Source: a virus
IMG/VR virus record: IMGVR_UViG_3300025684_000015
Location: 1-64,000 of that record
Direction: 5' to 3' (one strand)
Length of the DNA: 64,000 nt
In this document: in pieces, positions 15,321 to 22,557 of the stretch
Layout: the number at the start of each line of letters is the position of its first letter
Numbering within the stretch: the first letter of the stretch is position 1
Program-made: the position numbers and the translations under genes
Notes under the pieces: model-generated
Seen by the model: only the letters and a program-made list of their open reading frames with translations
Databases searched by the model: none
Told to the model about the DNA's origin: nothing

Positions 15321-15559
15321 TGATTAGTAAAATTTGGCCAAAGTTGCGCAAACTGTTTTCCACAATCGGGATCTTCAAAAAAGAATGTATGTTCATATAC
15401 ATTCGTATATGTATCCATACTCCATTGGTGCCGTTCTAAGTTTTTTCGACACCAGTCCTTTCCTTGCCAATCTAAATCACTATGAAGCCTAACACTATAT
15501 GCATTTGGCTTCCAGCGTTGTTTATACTCAAAGATTTCAAGAGGACTCATATCAACCAT
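15317..15559 (-). CDS. conserved phage hypothetical protein (80 aa)
   Basis: Function not recognised. The start MVDMSPLEIFEYKQRWKPN at 15559 overlaps the last codons of the exonuclease gene. The sequence is aromatic and rather constrained (YSVRLHSDLDWQGKDWCRKNL, then YTNVYEHTFFFE). The 3' end overlaps the PP-loop gene by 4 nt, so it is translated with it. Confidence 0.6.
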   Translation of the reverse strand: MVDMSPLEIFEYKQRWKPNAYSVRLHSDLDWQGKDWCRKNLERHQWSMDTYTNVYEHTFFFEDPDCGKQFAQLWPNFTNQ

Positions 15560-16229
15560 GGAACATTTTTCTACGATTATATTCATCACGAGTTTCGATC
15601 ATCTTTTCAATCCAATTATCACGTGTTTCTTTGTACATAACTGGATGGAAGTCATCTACATCCATAACAATACGTGTTTGGTTAATTGGCATGCCAGTAC
15701 GTTCTTCCCACATAACTGCGTACGCAGCCAATTGCATAAAGTAATTACTGATATTTTCTTTTTTCTTTGGACGCTTAGATGTTTTCCAATCAACAATGGT
15801 AGGGACACCATCCCATTCAACAATAGCATCACAGGTACCAGCTAATTGTAGATGGTCACTATAAAGTGGTACTTCTTGACCATACACTTTAGTGATATGC
15901 TTATCAAGCAATGGTCTAAGATTTTCTAGAGATTGTATAACATGTGGAAGGAATCCTTCTCTACAATCAGATTCATTGTTCATATATTTTTCAATAAGAC
16001 TATGAACTTGTGTACCACGTGTAGATGCGATACGACCAATACGATTGGCTTCTTCTTCACCAACACGTGCTCTCCATTTAGCAATACTTTCTTCACCAAG
16101 GATACTAAGCACTGTAGTTACAGATGGATATGCTTTACCATCTAGAGTCTGGTATCTACGTCCATCAGGAGAGTCTACCCGTTCTAGAGTTTCATAGCCC
16201 ATATCGATCTTTTCATGTATAAATTGCAT
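15552..16229 (-). CDS. PD-(D/E)XK exonuclease, MGME1/Cas4-like (225 aa)
   Basis: TRGTQVHSLIEKYM carries the leading His, LAGTCDAIVEW the first Asp, and TIVDWKTSKRPKK the D-x-K centre, followed by MQLAAYAVMWEE, the Q-x-x-x-Y motif. This is the RecB-like nuclease fold of mitochondrial genome maintenance exonuclease 1 and phage relatives, which degrade ssDNA ends. It is first in its transcript after the promoter at 16259-16287 and probably serves recombination or host DNA breakdown. Confidence 0.8.
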   Translation of the reverse strand: MQFIHEKIDMGYETLERVDSPDGRRYQTLDGKAYPSVTTVLSILGEESIAKWRARVGEEEANRIGRIASTRGTQVHSLIEKYMNNESDCREGFLPHVIQSLENLRPLLDKHITKVYGQEVPLYSDHLQLAGTCDAIVEWDGVPTIVDWKTSKRPKKKENISNYFMQLAAYAVMWEERTGMPINQTRIVMDVDDFHPVMYKETRDNWIEKMIETRDEYNRRKMFHG

Positions 16230-16258
16230 AGTATGTCCTTTTCATTTTAATATAGTAT

Positions 16259-16287
16259 ATTATACCACAGTTTTCTGTGAATGTAAA
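16259..16287 (-). promoter_or_regulatory. sigma70-like early promoter for the exonuclease gene
   Basis: TTTACA, 17 bp, TATAAT, 30 bp upstream of the ATG. Confidence 0.8.
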
Positions 16288-16290
16288 CAA

Positions 16291-16971
16291 CTATTTTAGT
16301 CCCATCATCTCTTTTGTCATAATATAATCACGAACAATACCAGATCTAACAATATCATCCCAACCAAATTGAATAGTGCTAAAGTGTGTCATTCTTTCTA
16401 CAATGTTGAGAAACTTCATAATTCCTAGTTTGTCTGATTCTCTTTCAAAATCTGATTGAAGATAATCACCAGCAAAAATAATTTTACAATTTTCGCCGAT
16501 ACGTGTCATAACAGAATCAAGCTCATGGAAGTTTAAGTTTTGCATTTCATCGACAATGATAACAGCACGATTCATTGTTTGACCACGAATAAAGGATGTT
16601 GTCTCAAAGGTTACCTGTTTAGCATTTGTTAATTTTTGCCAAGCTGCTTTATCTTCAAATAATTCAGTACAAATAGCTTTATAAGGTGCTTCAAATACTG
16701 CAGTTTTTTCTTCTAGTTTTCCTGGAAGAAAACCAATTTCTCGTACCGGTACTACGGATCGAACAATAATTACTTGATCATATGATCCACTACGCTCTAA
16801 AACCGTTTCCATTGCTAGTGCCATAGCAAGATATGTTTTGCCCGTACCGGCAGATCCAGTAAGTACTAAGTTTTCACCATCATCCCATAGACTACATGCT
16901 TTCTTTTGATTTTCAGTAATTGGTTCAAATTCAATTAAATCATCATATTTAACTTTACTAGAGCTACTCAT
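16291..16971 (-). CDS. phoH: PhoH-like P-loop ATPase
   Basis: TGSAGTGKTYLA is Walker A and AVIIVDEMQNLN Walker B. VRSVVPVREIGFLPG and FAGDYLQ are the characteristic PhoH segments. At 226 aa it is the single-domain form common in marine phages. PhoH proteins are ATPases with proposed RNA or helicase-related roles, and phoH is a marker gene for marine viruses. The ATG overlaps the stop of the epimerase gene by one base. Confidence 0.9.
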   Translation of the reverse strand: MSSSSKVKYDDLIEFEPITENQKKACSLWDDGENLVLTGSAGTGKTYLAMALAMETVLERSGSYDQVIIVRSVVPVREIGFLPGKLEEKTAVFEAPYKAICTELFEDKAAWQKLTNAKQVTFETTSFIRGQTMNRAVIIVDEMQNLNFHELDSVMTRIGENCKIIFAGDYLQSDFERESDKLGIMKFLNIVERMTHFSTIQFGWDDIVRSGIVRDYIMTKEMMGLK

Positions 16972-17729
16972 TATTTTATTCCTTGAGAAAGATAGTCAAC
17001 AACATTTACTTTAGGTTCCCACCCAAGCTCTTTTAGTTTGGAATTATCTGCAGTATTATCTGGTGATTCACAGTGATCACCTGAACGAATATCTACTCCA
17101 GGATAACGAATTCTTGCTAAAGAAGATACAATATTACCGATACCTGTACCAATATCATAAGCATCTGTTAAACTAGTTTCAGGAAATAAGTGTGGATCGG
17201 TCATCTTTAGCATAATAAGCTCAATAGCATTTAATACATCACTAACATGAATAAAATCTCGAATATGGTTTGTCGCATATTGGATTTCATTTCTCATTAG
17301 TTTCCCAATAAACATTGATTCACGAGCACCTTCACCATAAACAGTAGTGAATCTTAATGCAACTTGTCCAGGAAATGCTGTCTCTTCATTTACTTTTTTA
17401 CTTGTTCCATATGGAGATTTAGCCCATGAATGAATACAAGATGATGAAGCATATAATAAAGGTACACGATTAAAATAACATTGCCGTTGAATTTTTGTAG
17501 TAGGCTCTACGTTGTTTTTCCAATATTCATCAGGAAATTGAATGCTTCTTCTAACATCTGCATTAGCTGCTAAATGAATAACAAAATCAGTATTGGGTTC
17601 TAGTTTAAAGTCTTGGATATCTAATCCGATTTTTCTATCCCATGCAATAACTTCATTACCTTCAGCCTTTAATTTTTCTTTTAAGTGGCCACCAATAAAT
17701 CCACTAGATCCAGTAATTATGATTTTCAT
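16971..17729 (-). CDS. NAD-dependent epimerase/dehydratase (SDR)
   Basis: GSSGFIGGHL is the NAD-binding glycine motif, FVIHLAANADVRRS the central strand, and SPYGTSKKVNE the catalytic Y-x-x-x-K. It belongs to the extended SDR family of nucleotide-sugar epimerases and dehydratases. At 252 aa it is short for the family (about 310). It probably supplies modified sugars for the glycosyltransferases, though it sits some 4 kb away from them. Confidence 0.78.
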   Translation of the reverse strand: MKIIITGSSGFIGGHLKEKLKAEGNEVIAWDRKIGLDIQDFKLEPNTDFVIHLAANADVRRSIQFPDEYWKNNVEPTTKIQRQCYFNRVPLLYASSSCIHSWAKSPYGTSKKVNEETAFPGQVALRFTTVYGEGARESMFIGKLMRNEIQYATNHIRDFIHVSDVLNAIELIMLKMTDPHLFPETSLTDAYDIGTGIGNIVSSLARIRYPGVDIRSGDHCESPDNTADNSKLKELGWEPKVNVVDYLSQGIK

Positions 17730-17731
17730 TA

Positions 17732-18886
17732 TTAATCCTGTGTGTTAAGTTGTTTCCAAGCTTTTGGGGATATATCTTGAAATTTAGTTGTATTAAGGGA
17801 ATCATACCATTCAATATATTTTATAATCTTTTTTGTTTCATATGTAGTATTCTGCTCATGACCTAAAAATACTTCATACTTTTCATACTTATCCATATCT
17901 TCATAAAGAATGTTTTGTTCGTTCCACAAATCTTGTCTAAATTGTCTAGGTGTAGATAAACAAGATATATATTGATTAGCAGCAATCCCAATTCTTCTTA
18001 CTTGATATTGATCGAATTGTGTTAACCATTCAGACAATTCACCAAGATGTTCCATATTAGCTAAAGTAATTGTTGTATGGTTTCTCATTTTTATATTTGA
18101 ATTTGCACGTGCAAATTCATTCCATAAACTAATTACTTCTTGAATATCTTTCCAAGTCCCGCCATTTCTTCCCCATTCGTTAACTTGGCCAACTCCATCA
18201 ATAGATGTTTCGGGTTCAACAGCTTTAAACTTTTTAAATAGTTCTGTAAATTTGTGAGGAAAGACTGTAGCATTTGTATTGAATTTTAATTTGATATTAC
18301 TTACATCACGATCAGTAAACCACTCTAAGAACTTAAGAGTCACCTTACTATACATAGGTTCTCCACCCATTAATCTAATAGTATGAAGTCTAGATAAATC
18401 GCTGTTCTCCATTAATCGAATGACATTATCATATATTGGAGATTGAATATTATATTCACTAAAGTCATGATACGGATCTAAAAAGTCTTTGTTCTCTTTA
18501 TAAATTTTATTCCATCTAGAGCTATATGTTGGATTGCACATAACACAATTCATATTACAGATATTATCAAATCCAACTTCTAAAGATTGAATGGTATTAC
18601 CGGTAGGAACAATAAACTTATTCATTCCATCAATAACGCACTTTCTTCCAAAAGACGTATCGCGGTGGCACGCTCTACACCCACTAGGCCACTGCTCTGT
18701 CGGAGTCTTAATTACCCCTTGAAAGTGATCAAGAATTTGTTCAAAGTTTTGAAAGTCGTCAATGACTGGAGAATAGTCTTCCCAACGGCAACATGGTTTA
18801 GATGTACCATTTGGCTTAATGGTAACATAGCCATGTTTAGCTGTACAGTCAAACATTCTACCAGGAATTTGAGGATAGCTATTCAC
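17732..18886 (-). CDS. twitch-type radical SAM enzyme (384 aa)
   Basis: CNMNCVMC provides the CxxxCxxC that binds the radical 4Fe-4S cluster, LMGGEPMYSK is the GGE motif for SAM, and TNATVFP and ETSIDGVG are later barrel strands. Extra cysteines in the first 80 residues (KPCCRW, GCRACHR) could hold a second cluster, as in SPASM/twitch proteins. Substrate unknown. It lies between an epimerase and an FmdB-like small gene, with a 4-nt overlap to the latter. Confidence 0.78.
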   Translation of the reverse strand: MNSYPQIPGRMFDCTAKHGYVTIKPNGTSKPCCRWEDYSPVIDDFQNFEQILDHFQGVIKTPTEQWPSGCRACHRDTSFGRKCVIDGMNKFIVPTGNTIQSLEVGFDNICNMNCVMCNPTYSSRWNKIYKENKDFLDPYHDFSEYNIQSPIYDNVIRLMENSDLSRLHTIRLMGGEPMYSKVTLKFLEWFTDRDVSNIKLKFNTNATVFPHKFTELFKKFKAVEPETSIDGVGQVNEWGRNGGTWKDIQEVISLWNEFARANSNIKMRNHTTITLANMEHLGELSEWLTQFDQYQVRRIGIAANQYISCLSTPRQFRQDLWNEQNILYEDMDKYEKYEVFLGHEQNTTYETKKIIKYIEWYDSLNTTKFQDISPKAWKQLNTQD

Positions 18887-19119
18887 GTTTTAATAGTACT
18901 TTTGCGGCCAGCATTTTTATGGATTCGCTTTAAGTGATCTTGCCATTCGTGACCAGCCTTTGTAATAGTCATACCGTGTTGAGTAATCATTCCAGGAAAT
19001 CCTGTAATTAATTGAATATAGTTTGGATGCTTTTCTTTATAACTATCCAACTCAGATATTCGCATAGTAATTTCTATTTCTTCATCTGTGTCTTTATTAC
19101 GAAATTTATACGTTGGCAT
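18883..19119 (-). CDS. small FmdB-like protein lacking zinc cysteines (78 aa)
   Basis: MPTYKFRNKDTDEEIEI resembles the start of FmdB-type zinc-ribbon proteins (MPTYEYRC), but the Cys pairs are absent. The rest is polar with a basic C-terminus. Similar short proteins are common in T4-like marine phages with no known role. It overlaps its neighbours by 4 and 14 nt. Confidence 0.55.
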   Translation of the reverse strand: MPTYKFRNKDTDEEIEITMRISELDSYKEKHPNYIQLITGFPGMITQHGMTITKAGHEWQDHLKRIHKNAGRKSTIKT

Positions 19120-19660
19120 TAAACCACTCCGGGATATCTCTTTTAGTCCATTTCATAGGAAATCGATCTTGTTTTGTTTGATAATATTCACGATAAGATC
19201 TGACTGGATCATTTTCATGTATACATTCTGGATTTGCTTGCATAGCTAATTTAAAATCAGTCATCGGTCCTTCTTTAATATTCCGTGGTAGTTCCATAAG
19301 ATATGGAAGTAATTCCATTGACTTATGAACTTTCCCATACCGATATGTATACTCGTCAAGTAGTGTTACAAAATGAACCAAATGCCAACCATAGTTGGTA
19401 CTTGATTGCATAGTCCAAACTGTACAGGGATGGCCGCGGTGAACGGCTGTATAAAGTACTTTTTCTTTTTCTCCTCGCAACAACCAGTATTTTTGCATAG
19501 TCTTTCCAGACTTAGAAGGCTTAATTATTTCAATACCATCGAGGATACGGTGAGCAGTAGAAAGCATTTGTCCAGATTCAACAATCATCTTAACCACGTG
19601 TTTATCACATTGAAGACGTGCTGCTGTTTCTGGATTTTTGTCAAGTATAAAAAGATTCAT
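19106..19660 (-). CDS. conserved Cys/His-containing phage protein (184 aa)
   Basis: The N-terminus MNLFILDKNPETAARLQCDK, then HVVKMIVESGQMLSTAHR, is a distinctive conserved block with Cys and His, followed by HPCTVW and a W-HLV-F helix region. I recognise it as a recurrent protein of large marine viruses but know no proven function. The strict His/Cys/Asp pattern suggests an enzyme. It is the first gene after the promoter nested in the 19664-19724 inverted repeat. Confidence 0.6.
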   Translation of the reverse strand: MNLFILDKNPETAARLQCDKHVVKMIVESGQMLSTAHRILDGIEIIKPSKSGKTMQKYWLLRGEKEKVLYTAVHRGHPCTVWTMQSSTNYGWHLVHFVTLLDEYTYRYGKVHKSMELLPYLMELPRNIKEGPMTDFKLAMQANPECIHENDPVRSYREYYQTKQDRFPMKWTKRDIPEWFNANV

Positions 19661-19663
19661 AAT

Positions 19664-19718
19664 AAAAAACCCCTAGATGCGTTAATTAATATAATATTAT
19701 ACCACACATCTAGGGGTC
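19664..19718 (-). terminator. hairpin terminator with a promoter inside its loop
   Basis: CCCCTAGATG (19670-19679) and CATCTAGGGG (19707-19716) are perfect 10-bp inverted repeats. On the minus strand the second arm is followed by TTTTTT, so RNA reading in from upstream can fold a terminator. The TATAAT of the next promoter lies between the arms. Confidence 0.7.
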
Positions 19719-19724
19719 TGTACA
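19696..19724 (-). promoter_or_regulatory. sigma70-like promoter nested in the terminator
   Basis: TGTACA, 17 bp, TATAAT. One arm of the hairpin lies in the spacer, so RNA from this promoter contains only the other arm and escapes the terminator. Confidence 0.75.
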
Positions 19725-19729
19725 TAACT

Positions 19730-19885
19730 TTATGCGGCTACCTCTGCTATTTTTTTATCAATGAAATCTAACTTTTCCATGATCTTATTAAATCTATCTG
19801 TTGCTCCTCGCTTTTTAAGTTTTATTGCATAGTTCTCGCATTGTGCATAATCTTCTTTTAGTCTAGCAAGTTGAATAGCGGTCAT
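19730..19885 (-). CDS. small helical protein (51 aa)
   Basis: The start MTAIQLARLKEDY at 19885 follows GGAGAAACC. It is a single charged helix-rich domain (YAIKLKKRGATDRFNKIMEKLDFIDKKI). Last gene of its transcript, before the hairpin terminator. Function unknown. Confidence 0.55.
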   Translation of the reverse strand: MTAIQLARLKEDYAQCENYAIKLKKRGATDRFNKIMEKLDFIDKKIAEVAA

Positions 19886-19901
19886 GTGTAAGGTTTCTCC
19901 A

Positions 19902-20321
19902 TTAGTCTTGTAATAGGTTAGGAAATGCCTCCTCAATAATAGCTCTTGTAATATACTTTGGCTTTTCCTTGTTGATCATAGATATAACTAGAATAGCATC
20001 TTTTGGATCAATGCTTTCAATCAAACTGATGAACATACTTTCGCGCTTGATGGTTTGCAGGCGATCGCCTACTCCACCCTTTACAAAGTATTTTAAATCT
20101 ACGTTTTTTCTATTAAATGTTGATGGCGTATTATGTGCTTCACACGCTACATATGGTGGAGCACCCGCTGGTAGATTCCACTGAATAGTAGAATCAAATG
20201 TTCCGCGTAAATAATCAGCTACTGCTGCGTAATTGTGATCTTTTAAGACTTTTATTTTATCAGCCTTTGTTTTTTGTTTTTCAACAAGTTCCATAACTTC
20301 ATGGATCAATTTTTGTCTCAT
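19902..20321 (-). CDS. DUF6433-like conserved phage protein (139 aa)
   Basis: The pattern LIHEVMELVEKQKTKADKI, VLKDHNYAAVADYLRGTFD, IQWNLPAGAPPY, LKYFVKGG and the final EEAFPNLL matches a protein widespread in T4-like marine phages (listed, as I recall, as DUF6433). Function unknown. An exact TATAAATA lies 17 bp upstream of the start, so expression is probably late. Confidence 0.65.
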   Translation of the reverse strand: MRQKLIHEVMELVEKQKTKADKIKVLKDHNYAAVADYLRGTFDSTIQWNLPAGAPPYVACEAHNTPSTFNRKNVDLKYFVKGGVGDRLQTIKRESMFISLIESIDPKDAILVISMINKEKPKYITRAIIEEAFPNLLQD

Positions 20322-20337
20322 AATATCCTCTTAATTT

Positions 20338-20345
20338 TATTTATA
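20338..20345 (-). promoter_or_regulatory. T4-type late promoter TATAAATA
   Basis: Exact TATAAATA on the minus strand, 17 bp before the DUF6433-like ATG, with AGAGGA between. Confidence 0.6.
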
Positions 20346-20736
20346 ACTTCAAATGTTTTGAATGAATTTTACATCCAATAAATTCGTTATAATATTCATC
20401 TGATAATAATACATCAAATTCGAATTGCATTTTAGCTTCAAAATAAGACATTTCACCTTTTGTTTTACAGAGTCTTATAATTTCTCTTTGAAATTCTGCT
20501 CCTGATTCCTTTAACTGTTGGACAACTTCTGATGATCCATAATAAGTTAACCAATCCGATGGAACTCGAGTTCGAACTCTTCTTTTACGAGTTTTAGTAA
20601 CTGGTAATGTTTTTGGTCTCCAAAAGTTCTTTTTACCAATATATTTTTTACCACTACCTAATTCAGTAATACAGTAAACAAATCCCTGATAATCTTCTGG
20701 TGTTTCCGCGTATTCTTTGTTTTCATATATCCACAT
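20341..20736 (-). CDS. GIY-YIG-like nuclease domain protein (131 aa)
   Basis: FVYCITELGSGKKYIGKKNFW fits the first GIY-YIG strand pair (xVY-x8-KKYIGK), followed by a basic RKRRVRTRVPSDW segment and EIIRLC...SYFEAKMQFEFDV with the family's Glu. Related proteins occur in T4-like cyanophages. It could be a homing or recombination nuclease. It is not inserted in any recognisable intron. Confidence 0.6.
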   Translation of the reverse strand: MWIYENKEYAETPEDYQGFVYCITELGSGKKYIGKKNFWRPKTLPVTKTRKRRVRTRVPSDWLTYYGSSEVVQQLKESGAEFQREIIRLCKTKGEMSYFEAKMQFEFDVLLSDEYYNEFIGCKIHSKHLKL

Positions 20737-20763
20737 ACTATTATGTATACAGATTATAACTTG

Positions 20764-21423
20764 TTATAACTTGATAAAATAATTTGCTGTGTTACCACAA
20801 TCTTCTTTATGAAAAACATTTACTTTATCACCAGCCCAATCAATATAATTCCCCCATTCAGCATAAGAAGATCTAACAATTGATACAATTAAATGGTCAG
20901 AATATTTTTTACAGGATGTAATAAATCTATGAACTTGTTCGTAATCACTATTAAATTCAAAGGGAACATATCTTAAGAACATAATATAGTCATACCGTTT
21001 AAACTCTGGTTGATGTAGTACCAATTCATCACCAAATAAGCCACAGCCAAAATTTAATGGTGTTTTAATATATTCTCTAAAATAATCAAATACAAGAAAT
21101 GTTTCTTTAATATCGGTACATTCAATATTAAATCCCTCTGCACGAGCCTGGTATTCTAAAAAATTAATACCAGACCCGACATTGAGATATGTTTTATCTT
21201 TTTCTAAAAACGTGATAAACTCTCGATTATAGTTAATAATATTTTTTAATGATGTAGTATTACAATATTGTACTGCTGGAATTGTTTCTTCAGGAATAAC
21301 ATCTTTAAAGTTTTCACCTAAATCTCCAGTAAGTCTGTTTGTAAATAGCTTTTGTAATACACCTATTAAATATTGAGAATAAGATGTTGAAAGCTCATTC
21401 AAGTCATAATCACCTAATTTCAT
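20764..21423 (-). CDS. SAM-dependent methyltransferase-like protein (219 aa)
   Basis: YLNVGSGINFLEYQARAEGF is a motif I-like glycine loop, followed by ECTDIKETFLVFDYFREY, where the Asp ends strand 2, and RYDYIMFLRYVPFE in the motif IV place. It lies next to the small zinc-ribbon gene and NrdB. Substrate unknown; it could equally be an inactive methyltransferase fold. Confidence 0.6.
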   Translation of the reverse strand: MKLGDYDLNELSTSYSQYLIGVLQKLFTNRLTGDLGENFKDVIPEETIPAVQYCNTTSLKNIINYNREFITFLEKDKTYLNVGSGINFLEYQARAEGFNIECTDIKETFLVFDYFREYIKTPLNFGCGLFGDELVLHQPEFKRYDYIMFLRYVPFEFNSDYEQVHRFITSCKKYSDHLIVSIVRSSYAEWGNYIDWAGDKVNVFHKEDCGNTANYFIKL

Positions 21424-21582
21424 TTAACACCCATCTAAATCAGTTTCATCGTCGAAATCTAATGGTTCTCTAAGAGTATCAGCGTCTGCTCTTCGTCCAC
21501 AATTTGGACAATATTCTGGTTCTTGATCCATAACAAGAATACTAGATTCTTCGCATTCTTGACATTCGATACGGTATTCCAC
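21424..21582 (-). CDS. zinc-ribbon protein with GTG start (52 aa)
   Basis: The start is GTG at 21582 (VEYRIECQECEES), since GGAGG lies 7 nt before it inside the end of nrdB and the TAG of nrdB overlaps the GTG. Two pairs, CQEC and CPNC, make a zinc ribbon, followed by an acidic tail ending DLDGC. Such proteins next to nrdB are common in T4-like phages, role unknown. Confidence 0.65.
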   Translation of the reverse strand: MEYRIECQECEESSILVMDQEPEYCPNCGRRADADTLREPLDFDDETDLDGC

Positions 21583-22556
21583 TAAGCAGCCTCCACAGTT
21601 TCTGTTTGATCCCAGCCCCAATCACCTTCCATACCAACAACAGAGTATTCAGTCACACGCTTTTCAAAGAAATTATCGTGTGATGCTCCATTTAAAACCC
21701 AATCAAGCCAAGGCAATGGATTATCTTTTTGGTTAAATTTTGGTTTCATTCCAAGTTGAAGAAGACGTCTATCAGCAATATGTCTAATATAAGTTTTGAC
21801 TTCTTCTTTAGTTAACCCTTGAATTTCACCTTCAGCATATGCAAGATCAATAAATCTATCTTCTAACTTTACTGCGTCTTTAGCCATTTGATAAATTTTA
21901 GATTTTAATTCATCATTTACAATTCTTGGGTGTTCATCACAGAATGTACGGAATAACTTTGCATTTCCTTGAACATGCATAGACTCATCACGAATAGACC
22001 ATTCAACAATAGTGCCCATTCCTTTCATTTTGCCAAACCGTTGGAAGTTCAACAACATAACGAATGATGCAAAGAGTGACATTCCTTCGTTAAAGACTGA
22101 CTGAGCTAATGCAAGGGCAAGACCAGTATGAGAACCAGTGTCACCATTAGACATAAAGTCAATCTTATCAGCCATTTCTTTATATTCTAGAAATGCGTGA
22201 AATTCTTCATCTGGTAATCCAAGAGTATCATTTAATAATGCGTAAGCTCTTTGGTGTACACCTTCACGTGAAGCAAAGGAACCCAACATATTACGAATTT
22301 CATTATTTTTAAATTTTGGGATCAATAGTTCAAAATAGTTTTCTCCAACCTGAACATCAGATTGAGTAAATAGTCTAAGAACTTGAGTAATAAACTCTTT
22401 CTCTTGATCACTTAGTTTAGTTCTCCAATCTTGAATATCTTCAGAGAGTTCAGCTTCATCTTCGATCCAATGAATTTCTTCATGTTTCTTTGTAAGCTCA
22501 ACAGCCCATGGATACAAGAATGGTTTATATGTTTTTGATATTTCTAATAGTGGCAT
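21582..22556 (-). CDS. nrdB: ribonucleotide reductase class Ia beta subunit NrdB
   Basis: Ferritin-like four-helix protein of 324 aa with diiron ligands in the expected order: ASREGVHQRAYALL (Glu, His, and the Tyr near the radical site), NEGMSLFASFVMLL (Glu) and IRDESMHVQGN (Glu, His), with the first acidic ligand in TQSDVQVGENYFE. It generates the tyrosyl radical used by NrdA to reduce ribonucleotides. One base separates it from nrdA, so the subunits are co-translated. Confidence 0.93.
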   Translation of the reverse strand: MPLLEISKTYKPFLYPWAVELTKKHEEIHWIEDEAELSEDIQDWRTKLSDQEKEFITQVLRLFTQSDVQVGENYFELLIPKFKNNEIRNMLGSFASREGVHQRAYALLNDTLGLPDEEFHAFLEYKEMADKIDFMSNGDTGSHTGLALALAQSVFNEGMSLFASFVMLLNFQRFGKMKGMGTIVEWSIRDESMHVQGNAKLFRTFCDEHPRIVNDELKSKIYQMAKDAVKLEDRFIDLAYAEGEIQGLTKEEVKTYIRHIADRRLLQLGMKPKFNQKDNPLPWLDWVLNGASHDNFFEKRVTEYSVVGMEGDWGWDQTETVEAA

Positions 22557-22557
22557 A

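Noticed and set aside
19106-19660. Pyrimidine-dimer glycosylase (DenV) call for the Cys/His protein
   Set aside because: I could not match the DenV active-site N-terminus or its helices, so no repair function is claimed.
19406-19771. 121-aa plus-strand ORF
   Set aside because: It lies antisense to the 184-aa conserved gene and promoter, has no ribosome site, and its composition is that of a complement frame.
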